Positions 17,858 to 25,739 are shown, numbered from the stretch's first letter. The stretch: DNA of 38,202 nt from Chitinophagales bacterium (GCA_013298955.1 JAAFJT010000044.1:1-38202), one strand, 5' to 3'. The notes: generated from the sequence alone by a model not told the origin. A program made the numbers and translations.

Positions 17858-18529
17858 TTATAATAAATCTCCAAAATCTTTGAGCATCCGCACATTATCT
17901 TTGATAAGCCACCTTTTGAAAGCTGTAAAAATCGTTTCGGGACTTAAAAACCTTCTAATTTCTGCTCTTAAACTTTCTTTTTCAGACGCGGAACGCCCCG
18001 ACTCGTAAAATGAACGCACTGTTATTAGGAATTTATATAATTCTTCACATAAAGCGTCTTTAATCATTTCGCTTTCTATTTTTTTGCCCGGTGTATTGCC
18101 TTCATAAACGAGGTTTAATAGTTCTACTGTATTGTTAATCAAGGGATTATGTGTATCATTTATATTTTTTATAACTACTACCGACTTAGGAAACGGATCG
18201 CCTTTAAAATGAATCCAATCTAAAATACGATGTGATGGATTGGTGCAATCTAAAATAGTATCATATTTCGCGCCTTTGGATAAATTACAATGACCACAAG
18301 CCAAAAATAAATTATCCCAATCAAATTCCAAATCCCTATCTACTCCTTTGTGTGGCTTGAAATGTTCGATATTAATACTGGTTGACTTGTATTCACATAG
18401 ATAACATTTGTCATGGAAATCCGTGCGCAAACGGTCATACACATCTTGCTGCCTGTAAGTGCCACTTAAAAGTTGTTTTTGATGGGCTAAACTCGCAGGG
18501 GGCGGTTGCGATTTGGTCAAATTTATCAT
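17858..18529 (-). CDS. HNH endonuclease, Septu PtuB-like
   Basis: 223 residues. An HNH nuclease core runs from about residue 42: CYLCEYKSTSINIEHFKPHK, then LEFDWDNLFLACGHCNLSKG. This has the two CxxC zinc pairs, the catalytic EHF-type His and a downstream Asn. The arrangement (IEHF-P...D-NLF-ACGHCN..KG) resembles PtuB/TIGR02646-type HNH proteins that act with an SMC-like ATPase in Septu anti-phage systems. The start ATG overlaps the stop of the upstream ATPase gene by 4 bp (ATGA), so they form a translationally coupled pair. Because the ATPase is truncated, this nuclease is probably left without a working partner. The assignment to Septu is by family resemblance and gene order. Confidence 0.8.
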   Translation of the reverse strand: MINLTKSQPPPASLAHQKQLLSGTYRQQDVYDRLRTDFHDKCYLCEYKSTSINIEHFKPHKGVDRDLEFDWDNLFLACGHCNLSKGAKYDTILDCTNPSHRILDWIHFKGDPFPKSVVVIKNINDTHNPLINNTVELLNLVYEGNTPGKKIESEMIKDALCEELYKFLITVRSFYESGRSASEKESLRAEIRRFLSPETIFTAFKRWLIKDNVRMLKDFGDLL

Positions 18530-19390
18530 CTTAATAAATAAGCAAGTTCGATTTGTTGAATTTTGAGTTTTAATTCTGGCGCAAATTGATAGGATAAATC
18601 TTTAAAATACTGTTTCAAAGACTTCAATTGGTCGGTTTCCCAAGCTAAAAGATTGGGTTTAGACATCAATTGTTCATATTGCGCGACTAATGTTTTCAGT
18701 ACATCCGAATATTTATCGGAATTGAAATAGCCTTTGATGATGGCTTCCACTGAATAGCCCGTCAAATCGTGAATCGGTTGTTGCTTTTCGAGGTCGTAAA
18801 TGACTGCATTTTTTACAGAAGTCAGCACAAAAGGCGAATGGGTTGTTACGATGAACTGTATTTTTGGAAAAAAAGACGTTAAAAAAGGCAAAATTTTCTT
18901 TTGCAAATCGATATGCAAATGCGTTTCGATTTCGTCAATCATCACAATCCCTTGAATATCATAGCGTTGCACGCGCTGATGATTCATGCGCAAGAGCAAT
19001 TCGGTTAAAATATTCATGACTGCCGAAAATCCATCGGATAACGTATTGAGGTCGAATTTTTCCCGATTGGGCAAGACGATATTGAAATTATAATGAGCGC
19101 GTTCAAAAACCAATTGTAATTGGGGTTCATCAAAAAGATTTCTCAAACTTTTTATAAACGTATCAAACCATTCATCGATTTTTTGCACAGCAGATACTTC
19201 ATTATTCTCTTTCGCATCCAATTTATCATACCGCAAATTAACCAAATATTGAAGAAATACCGAATTTAATTTGGTATCCAAACCATACGTTTCTTGAAGA
19301 GTAATTTTTTTGGGTCCATCAGGTTTGGCAAAAGAAGACACTCGCGCTGTATCAAAAATTTTCCGTTTCCGAAACTTACGCCGACTCCTA
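18526..19390 (-). pseudogene. 5'-truncated SMC-like AAA ATPase, PtuA-like
   Basis: About 270-285 residues of the C-terminal half of an ATP-binding-cassette-like ATPase: signature LNTLSDGFSA, Walker B IVMIDEIETHLH, switch TTHSPFVLTS. The N-terminal part with the Walker A P-loop (normally within the first 50 residues of a 430-500-residue protein) is missing. The frame is open from just after the stop of the neighbouring T9SS gene (19393), with no ATG before the conserved part; the first usable start is a GTG at 19341. The upstream sequence 19360-19382 is a 23-bp copy of the border of the giant hairpin at 25717-25739. So the gene has lost its 5' part at a repeat and should not hydrolyse ATP. Confidence 0.75.
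19360..19382. repeat. 23-bp repeat at the truncation point of the ATPase gene
   Basis: The 23 bases are the exact reverse complement of 25717-25739, which straddle the outer left edge of the 380-bp hairpin. The match continues weakly (GGAG) on one side. The core reads CGTTTCCGAAACTTACGCC. Confidence 0.9.
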
Positions 19391-19392
19391 AA

Positions 19393-20331
19393 TTATTTTT
19401 TCACAATTTTGCGCATGATGCGTTCTTTGCCGTCTGTCATTTGCAAGGTATAAATACCTGTTGCCCAATTTTGGACATCTATAACTTGTTGATTATCACC
19501 ATTTTGACTTTTCCAAGCATCCATTAGCATCGTCGCGCCTGTGACGCTGCGTACCATGATTTGATACGTTTTAGCGATGGTTCCTTTCCATTCCACATGC
19601 ACAAAATCGGGTGCAGGATTCGGAAATAGTTGCAATGACTTCATATTTGCCACTTCTGAAATAGGCGTTACGCCCCCATTCAGATTGTTATTGCCCGTTC
19701 CACTCAAACCGCCGCCCAATCGCGCACTCGTATCTTGATAAAATTTTGCCACAGCATTTGCCGCGCCATCGCCGCGTGCGCCTTGCGCCCCATTCGTCGC
19801 AACGCCCGAAGCATAAAACACCACTGTCCCCGCACCCGCCGCAGGTGCGCGCCATTTCACATCAAAAATATTGGAATTGCTACCACCTTGATTGTTTTCA
19901 GCATACATCCGCCCATTCGCAATCGTCGAAATTTTCACATTGGCAGGTTGCGAAGTCAAAACATTGCCATTCGGAAAACCTTTTATATTAACATTATTAC
20001 TTTCTTTAATATCAATCATTTGAAAACCATACGCAAAAGGCGTTCCCACCGTCGCACGGATGCTTGCACGAACTCGATAAATTTTGCCCGGAATATATTT
20101 TGTCACATCTTCGCCCAAAGAATCGATGAATTTGATGCTCATAGCAGCCGCAAAACTATTCGTATTGTGGCAAGTGCCGCAGGTGACGAATTTGGCTTGT
20201 GCATCTATTTCATCGCCCGGTGCGCCCGTATTGCCTTTGCCCGCTTGAGCAGCCATGCCCAGAGAATTGCTCATTAAAGTCGCGCCGAAAGCGACAAAAC
20301 CGAAAAGGGTGTAAATTGTTCCAAATTTCAT
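19393..20331 (-). CDS. T9SS-exported protein with CXXCH motif and choice-of-anchor V-like domain
   Basis: 312 residues. Signal sequence (about 1-28) followed by GKGNTGAPGDEIDAQAKFVTCGTCHNT; the CGTCH at about 51-55 is a c-type heme-like CXXCH motif. This TGAPGE...C.SCH arrangement with a following beta-domain (about 60-200, including YRVRASIRA and FYASGVATNG) matches Bacteroidota 'choice-of-anchor V' (Reeler-like) proteins. Residues about 235-312 are a type A T9SS sorting domain (LQLFPNPAPDFVHVEW ... GIYTLQMTDG). Whether heme is bound is unknown. It is not in an operon with rfbA; a palindrome-rich region lies between. Its stop codon is directly before the truncated ATPase frame. Confidence 0.85.
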   Translation of the reverse strand: MKFGTIYTLFGFVAFGATLMSNSLGMAAQAGKGNTGAPGDEIDAQAKFVTCGTCHNTNSFAAAMSIKFIDSLGEDVTKYIPGKIYRVRASIRATVGTPFAYGFQMIDIKESNNVNIKGFPNGNVLTSQPANVKISTIANGRMYAENNQGGSNSNIFDVKWRAPAAGAGTVVFYASGVATNGAQGARGDGAANAVAKFYQDTSARLGGGLSGTGNNNLNGGVTPISEVANMKSLQLFPNPAPDFVHVEWKGTIAKTYQIMVRSVTGATMLMDAWKSQNGDNQQVIDVQNWATGIYTLQMTDGKERIMRKIVKK

Positions 20332-20488
20332 GGATAATCGGGATTCGTTTGTTGAACCTTAAAACATTGATTTTAAATCAATTATGTTAAAATTCGGTCG
20401 TTTTTTGTTAAAAAAGGGTTGATGCGAATGGGGAGCTTTTTGGGTGCTTTGTCTAATCCAAATAGTGTACCAACTTTTTGGTAGGATG

Positions 20489-20529
20489 GTTTGAAGTAGG
20501 ATTGAAATCTGTAAAATCCTAATTCAAAC
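20489..20529. repeat. Hairpin of the AATCCTAATTCAAAC family
   Basis: Arms 20489-20503 (GTTTGAAGTAGGATT) and 20515-20529 match at 14 of 15 positions around an 11-nt loop. This is the shortest member of the family seen at 11301, 30382 and 34810. It lies between the small protein gene (20550) and the T9SS gene. Confidence 0.8.
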
Positions 20530-20549
20530 AGCGTATCCATTGAATGAAG

Positions 20550-20765
20550 TTATCGTTTCAAACTGGTCAAATTAATAGAGGGTAAAATTACGGCATTATA
20601 ACCAACTTGCAAGTTTTGTCGCTCGAATAGGGTGCAATCGGTTTGGGCAGATAAGCCCTCCCATTCGATTTTGTTCAATTCATCAAATTGTTGTTGCAAT
20701 ATTTCTTTGGGCGTTTCTCTCAAATGTTTTTGAAGAGCTGTTCGCATTTTTTGAATTGCACTCAT
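20550..20765 (-). CDS. Small hypothetical protein
   Basis: 71 residues. The N-terminal half (MSAIQKMRTALQKHLRETPKEILQQQFDELNKIE) is strongly helical, with a pattern seen in small Bacteroidota proteins of unknown role; the rest is short and less ordered. There is an A-rich upstream region (GAACTAAA before ATG), common for this phylum. The gene is flanked on both sides by hairpins. No toxin partner is seen next to it, although its size would suit an antitoxin. Moderate confidence that it is translated. Confidence 0.5.
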   Translation of the reverse strand: MSAIQKMRTALQKHLRETPKEILQQQFDELNKIEWEGLSAQTDCTLFERQNLQVGYNAVILPSINLTSLKR

Positions 20766-20800
20766 TTTAGTTCAATTAATTTAAAATTTGTTATGAAAGA

Positions 20801-21220
20801 ACCGATACAAAAGGTCGGCGAGGTTGTAACCTTATCCATTACTATCCATTACCCACAGAATAATTGTTGGCAATAAAATCATTCTACAAAACAAAAAAGG
20901 TGCGTAGCACCGCAACATTTGTAGAAACACGATAGACAAACCCTATTAAAAGGTGCGTAGCACCGTAACATTTGTAGAAAAACGATTGACAAACCTATTA
21001 AAAGGTGCGTAGCACCGTAACATTCGTATCGTTTCTACAAATGTTACGGTGCTACGCACCTTTCAATTGGGTTTTAATGCCAATTTGCTACAAATGTTGC
21101 GGTGCTACGCACCTTTTTATTTTTCAAAAGGGCTTGAATGCCGATAATCATTCTGCGGGTAATAGATAGGGTTGCAACCTCGACGACCTTAGTTCGATAC
21201 AAATTGGTTGATTATCAATG
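20801..21220. repeat. Nested palindrome: split GTCGGCGAGGTTG element enclosing GGTGCGTAGCACC units
   Basis: Outer arms: CGATACAAAAGGTCGGCGAG (from 20803, minus extra bases) through GGTTGTAACCT (to 20831) faces GGTTGCAACCTCGACGACCTT (21170-21190) and TTCGATAC. These are the two halves of the element intact at 14360-14430. Next inside, ATTACCCACAGAATAATTG (20848-20866) pairs with 21142-21162 with few mismatches. Inside that are five GGTGCGTAGCACC copies: direct at 20899, 20952 and 21004, inverted at 21048 and 21101, most followed by a CAACATTTGTAG-like tail. The central pair gives 24-bp arms (21001-21024 with about 21039-21063). No gene is seen at 20766-21386. Confidence 0.85.
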
Positions 21221-21328
21221 AGTTACACTTTAATAGCTTATTTCGATTCGACTACTTACCTTATTGAGTTCTGGAATTATAATTTTTAGTTATAATTTTA
21301 TTTTATCAATACAAAAATAATTTTATTT

Positions 21329-21380
21329 AAAAAAGACCCATTAGGAGATGAGTAACATCTCTTTCTAATGGGTCTTTTTT
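21329..21380 (-). terminator. Intrinsic terminator after rfbA
   Basis: AAAAAAGACCCATTAG (from 21329) and GAGATG pair with CATCTC and CTAATGGGTCTTTTTT (to 21380), giving a strong stem with A/T runs on both sides, 7 bp beyond the rfbA stop. It would work in both directions. Confidence 0.85.
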
Positions 21381-21386
21381 AAAAAA

Positions 21387-22250
21387 TTATTTTTTTAATA
21401 ATTTCAATAAATACTCGCCATAGCCACTTTTCAAGAATTTATGCCCCAATTTTTCCAATTGTGCATCATCGATAAAGCCCATTTCATGCGCCACTTCTTC
21501 GATGCAGCCAATTTTCAAACCTTGTCGTTCTTCAATGACTTGTATAAATTGACCCGCTTGCAACAATGATTCATGCGTTCCTGTGTCTAACCAAGCAACG
21601 CCGCGTCCTAAAACACCTACTTTTAATTTGCCTTGCGCCAAATAATATTTGTTAACATCCGTGATTTCGTACTCGCCTCTTGCCCCCGGCTTCAAATTTT
21701 TCGCCACTTCAATCACCGAATTATCATAAAAATACAATCCCGGAACGGCATAATTGGATTTGGGTTTCAATGGTTTTTCCTCAATCGACAATGCTTTCAG
21801 GTTTTTGTCAAACTCGACTACGCCATATCGCTCTGGATCCGCCACTTGATACGCGAAAACAATACCGCCTGTCGGATTTGCGGAACTTTGTAACAATTCT
21901 TTCAAGCCATTTCCATAAAAAATATTGTCGCCCAATATCAAAGCGGCTGAATCATTGCCTACAAATTTTTCACCCAAGACAAAGGCTTGTGCCAAACCAT
22001 TGGGAATGATTTGTTCTTTATACGAAATATTACAACCAAAATCGTGTCCATTACCAAATAATTTTTTGAAATTGGGTAAATCTTGTGGCGTTGAAATGAT
22101 TAAAATATCGCGGATGCCCGCATGCATGAGGGTACTCAAAGGATAGTAAATCATGGGTTTGTCATAGACAGGCATCATTTGTTTGCTCACGGCAAGGGTC
22201 AAAGGGTAGAGGCGCGTGCCGAGACCGCCTGCGAGAATAATTCCTTTCAT
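21387..22250 (-). CDS. rfbA: Glucose-1-phosphate thymidylyltransferase
   Basis: 287 residues, full length. It makes dTDP-glucose from dTTP and glucose-1-phosphate, the first step to dTDP-L-rhamnose and other deoxysugars for surface polysaccharide. The nucleotide-binding signature [11 protein letters not shown] lies at about 8-18 and [17 protein letters not shown] at about 22-38. [12 protein letters not shown] and the [36 protein letters not shown] and [10 protein letters not shown] segments are all standard for RmlA. The usual partners rfbB, C and D are not next to it. The gene is isolated by palindromic gaps on both sides and ends in a strong terminator, so it is probably monocistronic. Confidence 0.96.
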   Translation of the reverse strand: MKGIILAGGLGTRLYPLTLAVSKQMMPVYDKPMIYYPLSTLMHAGIRDILIISTPQDLPNFKKLFGNGHDFGCNISYKEQIIPNGLAQAFVLGEKFVGNDSAALILGDNIFYGNGLKELLQSSANPTGGIVFAYQVADPERYGVVEFDKNLKALSIEEKPLKPKSNYAVPGLYFYDNSVIEVAKNLKPGARGEYEITDVNKYYLAQGKLKVGVLGRGVAWLDTGTHESLLQAGQFIQVIEERQGLKIGCIEEVAHEMGFIDDAQLEKLGHKFLKSGYGEYLLKLLKK

Positions 22251-22264
22251 AGTTAATTAAGTTT

Positions 22265-22394
22265 AACACATAGAACACATAAGTTTACATAGAACACATA
22301 GGTGGCATTCATGTTATGGTAAGTCATAACTTATGACAAATTATATTACAAATATGCCTATGTGTCCTATATAAACCTATGTTTCCTATGTGTT
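22265..22394. repeat. Inverted repeat built of ACATAG words, second copy
   Basis: Left arm 22265-22308 and right arm 22354-22394 are imperfectly complementary. Both outer ends read AACACATAG/CTATGTGTT, as at 12644-12762, and both are made of repeated (C)ACATAG(G/A) words. The right arm ends 1 bp before the stop codon of the receiver gene at 22396. Confidence 0.8.
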
Positions 22395-22395
22395 T

Positions 22396-22767
22396 TCATT
22401 TTAAACTTTTTTCTAATAATATTTCAATACGTAATATTAATTCAACGGGTCGAAACGGTTGAAATACAAAATCGTCCGCGCCTGCTTCCAAAGCTGCCAC
22501 GATAGCGGCTCGATTTTCTTGTTCCGCCATGACGATAATCGGAATCGTGCTGCCGATATCTTCGCGCATCAACCCAATGAACGTGCAGATATTCATCTCT
22601 GGTTGGCAGACATCCGCCAACACTAAATCGACGGAACGGTCATGCACGCGCCGCAACGCATCGCCCGGACTCCGCGCCCGCACCATCTGCAAACCATATT
22701 GCCGCAAGCGGTATTCCAACACCGTCAGCAAAATAGGGCGTTGTTCGCAAATCAGTACTTTTAACAT
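22396..22767 (-). CDS. Stand-alone receiver-domain protein with degenerate active site
   Basis: 123 residues, a single response-regulator receiver domain without output domain. The phospho-acceptor Asp52 is present (LVLADVCQPEM). However, the conserved Lys is Gln103 (FVFQPFRPVEL), the conserved Thr/Ser is Ala81 (PIIVMAEQE), and the second acidic residue of the N-terminal pair is replaced (VLICEQRP). Such changes normally weaken phosphorylation or signalling, so it may act as an atypical or pseudo-receiver. It lies downstream of the HPt and hybrid kinase genes on the same strand, 344 bp away across a large inverted repeat. It plausibly belongs to the same relay, but this is inference. Confidence 0.85.
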   Translation of the reverse strand: MLKVLICEQRPILLTVLEYRLRQYGLQMVRARSPGDALRRVHDRSVDLVLADVCQPEMNICTFIGLMREDIGSTIPIIVMAEQENRAAIVAALEAGADDFVFQPFRPVELILRIEILLEKSLK

Positions 22768-22848
22768 ATCAATTGTTGCAAAAATAAAAAAATCAGCGCG
22801 AATGTACCCTTTTTATTGAATCTAGCAGGTCGAAATGAAAAGAATGTT

Positions 22849-23098
22849 GGATAAATTGGAACACGGATGACGCAGATGGGGCGGATTTACGCGGATTTTT
22901 TTTAAAATTTAGGCAGATTTAACGAATTATTAAATACACCAAACTTGCGTCAAGTTTGAAACTTGACGCAAGTTATACTCAATTTGATGCAAGTTAATTT
23001 GCTGATTTCCAATTGTTTACGTTTTGATAACTACGTATCTATTCAAAAAAATCCGTGAAAATCCGCCCCATCTGCGTCATCCGTGTTCCAATTTATCC
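22849..23098. repeat. Long inverted repeat, 54-bp arms, with an inner palindrome
   Basis: Left arm 22849-22902 and right arm 23045-23098 match at 52 of 54 positions. The arms contain the ACGGATGACGCAGATGGGG word and CGGATTT words that recur as low-copy repeats in many bacterial genomes. Inside the loop, AACTTGCGTCAAGTTT (22942-22957) faces its perfect complement (22959-22974). The element fills the gap between the receiver and HPt genes. No gene is seen in it. Confidence 0.9.
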
Positions 23099-23111
23099 TA
23101 TATTCTTTCCA

Positions 23112-23480
23112 TTAATTAATTTGGTCTGCGGCGCGTTGCAAATCGGCAACGGCGTGTATCGAAAGTTCGGTCAAGGATTTTAACAACGTCGGTACAGCAG
23201 CCAAATCGGTGCGATGTCGCGTATTATCTTCCAACACTTTGTTGATTTCAATCATCGTCGAATTGCCAATGAACGAAAGGGTCGTTTTCATTTTGTGGCT
23301 CAATTGAAACATTTCGTTCCAATCTTTCGCCGCCAAAGCGACATCCATTTTTTCAAATTCTTCTGGAATCTCGACTAATAGCATTTCCAGCATGGTTTTC
23401 ATCATCTCGGAATCGCCATCGGTCATGGTTTCCAAATATTCAAGATTAATGTTTGCAAAAGAGGTCATAGCAGCATTCAT
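23112..23480 (-). CDS. HPt phosphotransfer protein
   Basis: 122 residues, a four-helix HPt domain. The phosphorylatable histidine is His62 in FQLSHKMKTTLSFIG, matching the HPt pattern (AHxLKGxxxxxG). It carries phosphoryl groups between hybrid kinase receivers and a terminal receiver. It starts 40 bp after the end of the hybrid kinase gene, with no hairpin between, so the two are very likely cotranscribed. The degenerate receiver gene is next downstream. It is a free-standing HPt, consistent with a multistep cytosolic relay. Confidence 0.9.
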   Translation of the reverse strand: MNAAMTSFANINLEYLETMTDGDSEMMKTMLEMLLVEIPEEFEKMDVALAAKDWNEMFQLSHKMKTTLSFIGNSTMIEINKVLEDNTRHRTDLAAVPTLLKSLTELSIHAVADLQRAADQIN

Positions 23481-23520
23481 AATTAAATTATTGATTTTGA
23501 ATTGATAATATATTGCAAAT

Positions 23521-25167
23521 TTATATCATTTTTTTATTCAAATACAAATGTATTTTTGAAAATAAATCTTCTGGTTCAAATGGTTTTAAAACAAAATTGT
23601 CAAAACCATAGGTTTTAAAAATCTCATCTTTGGAAATATACGCATGCGCCGTCATTGCCAAAATCGGCGCGGTTACGTGCGGCATATGTTGTCGGATGTA
23701 AGCGGTCGTTTCGTTGCCGTCCATGACAGGCATTTGAATATCCATTAAAATCACGTCGAAATCGGGCGTTTTTTCCAAAATATCAAGGGCTTCTCGCCCA
23801 TGATTTGCAATTTTTAATTGAATATTCGGAAAGTGTTTTTCCAACGTTTTTTTCGCTACAATCTGATTCATCTTATGGTCTTCCGTCAATAAAAGGCGGA
23901 AACTCCGATTTTTGTCATTCAATGGTTTGGGTTCTTCTGGGATGTTGGAAACGATTTTTGGCGCGTTTTCATCCACAATTTCGATGTCTTCAAACGGTAA
24001 TTCAAAGAAAATCGTTGAACCTTTGCCCAAAATACTGCTTGCGCCAATAATTCCTTCTTGTTGTACGACCAAATTTTTCACAATCGCCAAGCCCAATCCG
24101 GTGCCTTCAAAAACCCTATCTTTGGTGCGAATCCTTGTAAAAGTTTCAAATATCGTATGAACCGTTTCTGGCGGCATGCCAATCCCCGAATCCTCTACGG
24201 AAAACTTAATCCGCGATTTGGTTCCAATTCGTTCACTCAATGTTACGGTGATTTTGACAAAACCATGATCGGTAAATTTCACCGCATTACCGACAATATT
24301 AAACAAAATTTGATTTAAACGCAAAGTATCCCCCTTCACCATTTTCGGCACCGACGGATGAATGTTCAACACAAATTGTAAATCTTTTTCATTCTTTTTG
24401 TACTGCATGACATTGACCACATTGACCAATAAGTCCTTGATTTCAAAGGGTTTAGAGTCAAAATCCATGCGCCCATTTTGGAGTGTCGAGATTTCCAAAA
24501 TGTCATTGATAACCCCGAGTAAGATTTCAGAAGATTTTTTGACAGACGTAATATAGCTTTGTTGTTCCTCGTTCAACGGCGTTTGCGCCAAAAGGTTGCT
24601 CATCCCATAAATCGCATTCATCGGCGTGCGCATCTCGTGACTGATACTCGCAATAAATTGTTCTTTCAACCGCGCCGATTCTTCCGCCACTTCGCGGGCG
24701 CGTTGCGATTCAGCGAGTCGATTTAAAACACTTTTCCGTTGAATGGAATATTGCAACGTTTTTGCCAATTGGTCTGGGTCGTAACCGCCTTTGAGCAAAA
24801 AATCTTGCGCACCAGCTTTCACCGCATTTAAACCAATTTGTTTATCCGCGAGTCCCGTCATCACGATGACATTGGCATCAGGACATTTTTGAATCAATTT
24901 TTGCAACGTTTCAAACCCGCGCGTATCGGGCAAGGTCAAATCCAACAAAACGACATCAAAATCGCCTTGTTGCAATGCCAAAATCCCATCAGCTAAGGTT
25001 TGTTTATTGGTGACTTTGCAATTGAGCAAGTCCGATTCTTCCAACATGATTTCCACAAGCCGCGCATCGCCCGGATTGTCTTCAATCAATAACACTTTTT
25101 GAACATCGTTGGCAGCCTCCATTGTCGGATTGCCAGAGCTTTTAGCGGCGGATTGGTATAATTGCAT
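23521..25167 (-). CDS. Hybrid sensor histidine kinase, receiver-kinase-receiver, cytosolic
   Basis: 548 residues without membrane segments. Domains in order: N-terminal receiver (about 22-145, phospho-acceptor Asp76 in VVLLDLTLPD, conserved Lys in FLLKGG); HisKA with SISHEMRTPMNAIYG (His177); HATPase_c with N box NAVKFTD (about 294), DSGIGM (326-331) and GTGLGL (355-360); C-terminal receiver (about 422-546, Asp476 in VILMDIQMP, Lys in FVLKPF). There is no PAS or other sensor domain, so input probably comes through the N-terminal receiver from another kinase. It is followed closely by the HPt gene (40 bp). Together they form a phosphorelay with input and output receivers. Confidence 0.92.
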   Translation of the reverse strand: MQLYQSAAKSSGNPTMEAANDVQKVLLIEDNPGDARLVEIMLEESDLLNCKVTNKQTLADGILALQQGDFDVVLLDLTLPDTRGFETLQKLIQKCPDANVIVMTGLADKQIGLNAVKAGAQDFLLKGGYDPDQLAKTLQYSIQRKSVLNRLAESQRAREVAEESARLKEQFIASISHEMRTPMNAIYGMSNLLAQTPLNEEQQSYITSVKKSSEILLGVINDILEISTLQNGRMDFDSKPFEIKDLLVNVVNVMQYKKNEKDLQFVLNIHPSVPKMVKGDTLRLNQILFNIVGNAVKFTDHGFVKITVTLSERIGTKSRIKFSVEDSGIGMPPETVHTIFETFTRIRTKDRVFEGTGLGLAIVKNLVVQQEGIIGASSILGKGSTIFFELPFEDIEIVDENAPKIVSNIPEEPKPLNDKNRSFRLLLTEDHKMNQIVAKKTLEKHFPNIQLKIANHGREALDILEKTPDFDVILMDIQMPVMDGNETTAYIRQHMPHVTAPILAMTAHAYISKDEIFKTYGFDNFVLKPFEPEDLFSKIHLYLNKKMI

Positions 25168-25204
25168 GGCAAATTATAAGCTATTTTTTTTGAATGTGTA
25201 ATAA

Positions 25205-25232
25205 AACTCTTTTGTATTTACAAAAGAACTCT
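25205..25232. terminator. Short hairpin between the hypothetical gene and the hybrid kinase
   Basis: CTTTTGTA and TACAAAAG form a perfect 8-bp stem (within 25208-25227) followed on the minus strand by a T-rich run. It could reduce read-through from the gene at 25237 into the kinase gene. Confidence 0.5.
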
Positions 25233-25236
25233 AAAA

Positions 25237-25590
25237 TCATTCCGATTTGATGAAAACGAAGTCAGCAGCTTGGTCATCCATGACTAAAACGCAAAAACGC
25301 TTTTGATGTTGGCGATAAAGTTTCTGAAATGCAGCTAAATGTTCCATCGCAACCATTTGTTTTGTAACCAATTCTTCCAAAGTGGTGATGCGAAAGGCAA
25401 AATCATCGCCGATTTGAGTGGCACTGAGGAGGGGAATGCCCAAAATTACATCGGGGCGATGTGCCACTAACACGGGATACAAGGATACATCTTCTTCGAC
25501 CACCGTTTGTATGGCTTTGGTACAAATTGGATTGAATTGTTTGATGCGATTTTCAATCCGTTTGTATAAGATATTTCTAACAGAATCCAT
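25237..25590 (-). CDS. Hypothetical protein next to the phosphorelay genes
   Basis: 117 residues, no signal peptide or membrane segment. It is predicted mixed alpha/beta, with helical ends (NILYKRIENRIKQF; LVTKQMVAMEHLAAFQKLYRQHQKR) and a hydrophobic C-terminal strand (RFCVLVMDDQAADFVFI). I do not recognise the family. It is upstream of the hybrid kinase on the same strand, 70 bp away across a small hairpin, so partial cotranscription is possible. A -7-like TATATTTG lies at 25657-25664 on the minus strand. The 380-bp hairpin lies just beyond. Confidence 0.65.
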   Translation of the reverse strand: MDSVRNILYKRIENRIKQFNPICTKAIQTVVEEDVSLYPVLVAHRPDVILGIPLLSATQIGDDFAFRITTLEELVTKQMVAMEHLAAFQKLYRQHQKRFCVLVMDDQAADFVFIKSE

Positions 25591-25716
25591 ATGTAATGAT
25601 TTGAATGTAAATTTTTTATCAATGATTTTTTATCGATGAACGCTTCAAAAAGACTGCAAATATAAAGCCATTCTGTGACAATTTTTCGGTTTTTTTTGAT
25701 GGTGAAAAAGGGAGCT

Positions 25717-25739
25717 GGCGTAAGTTTCGGAAACGGAAA
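25717..25739. repeat. 23-bp repeat at the left border of the giant hairpin
   Basis: It straddles the outer edge of the hairpin (which starts at 25722). It is repeated as an exact reverse complement at 19360-19382, at the cut end of the defence ATPase gene. Confidence 0.9.

Noticed and set aside
20899-21113. A CRISPR-like array of GGTGCGTAGCACC repeats.
   Set aside because: Copies are in both orientations, spacing varies, tails are also repeated, and no cas genes are present; it is a palindromic repeat array.
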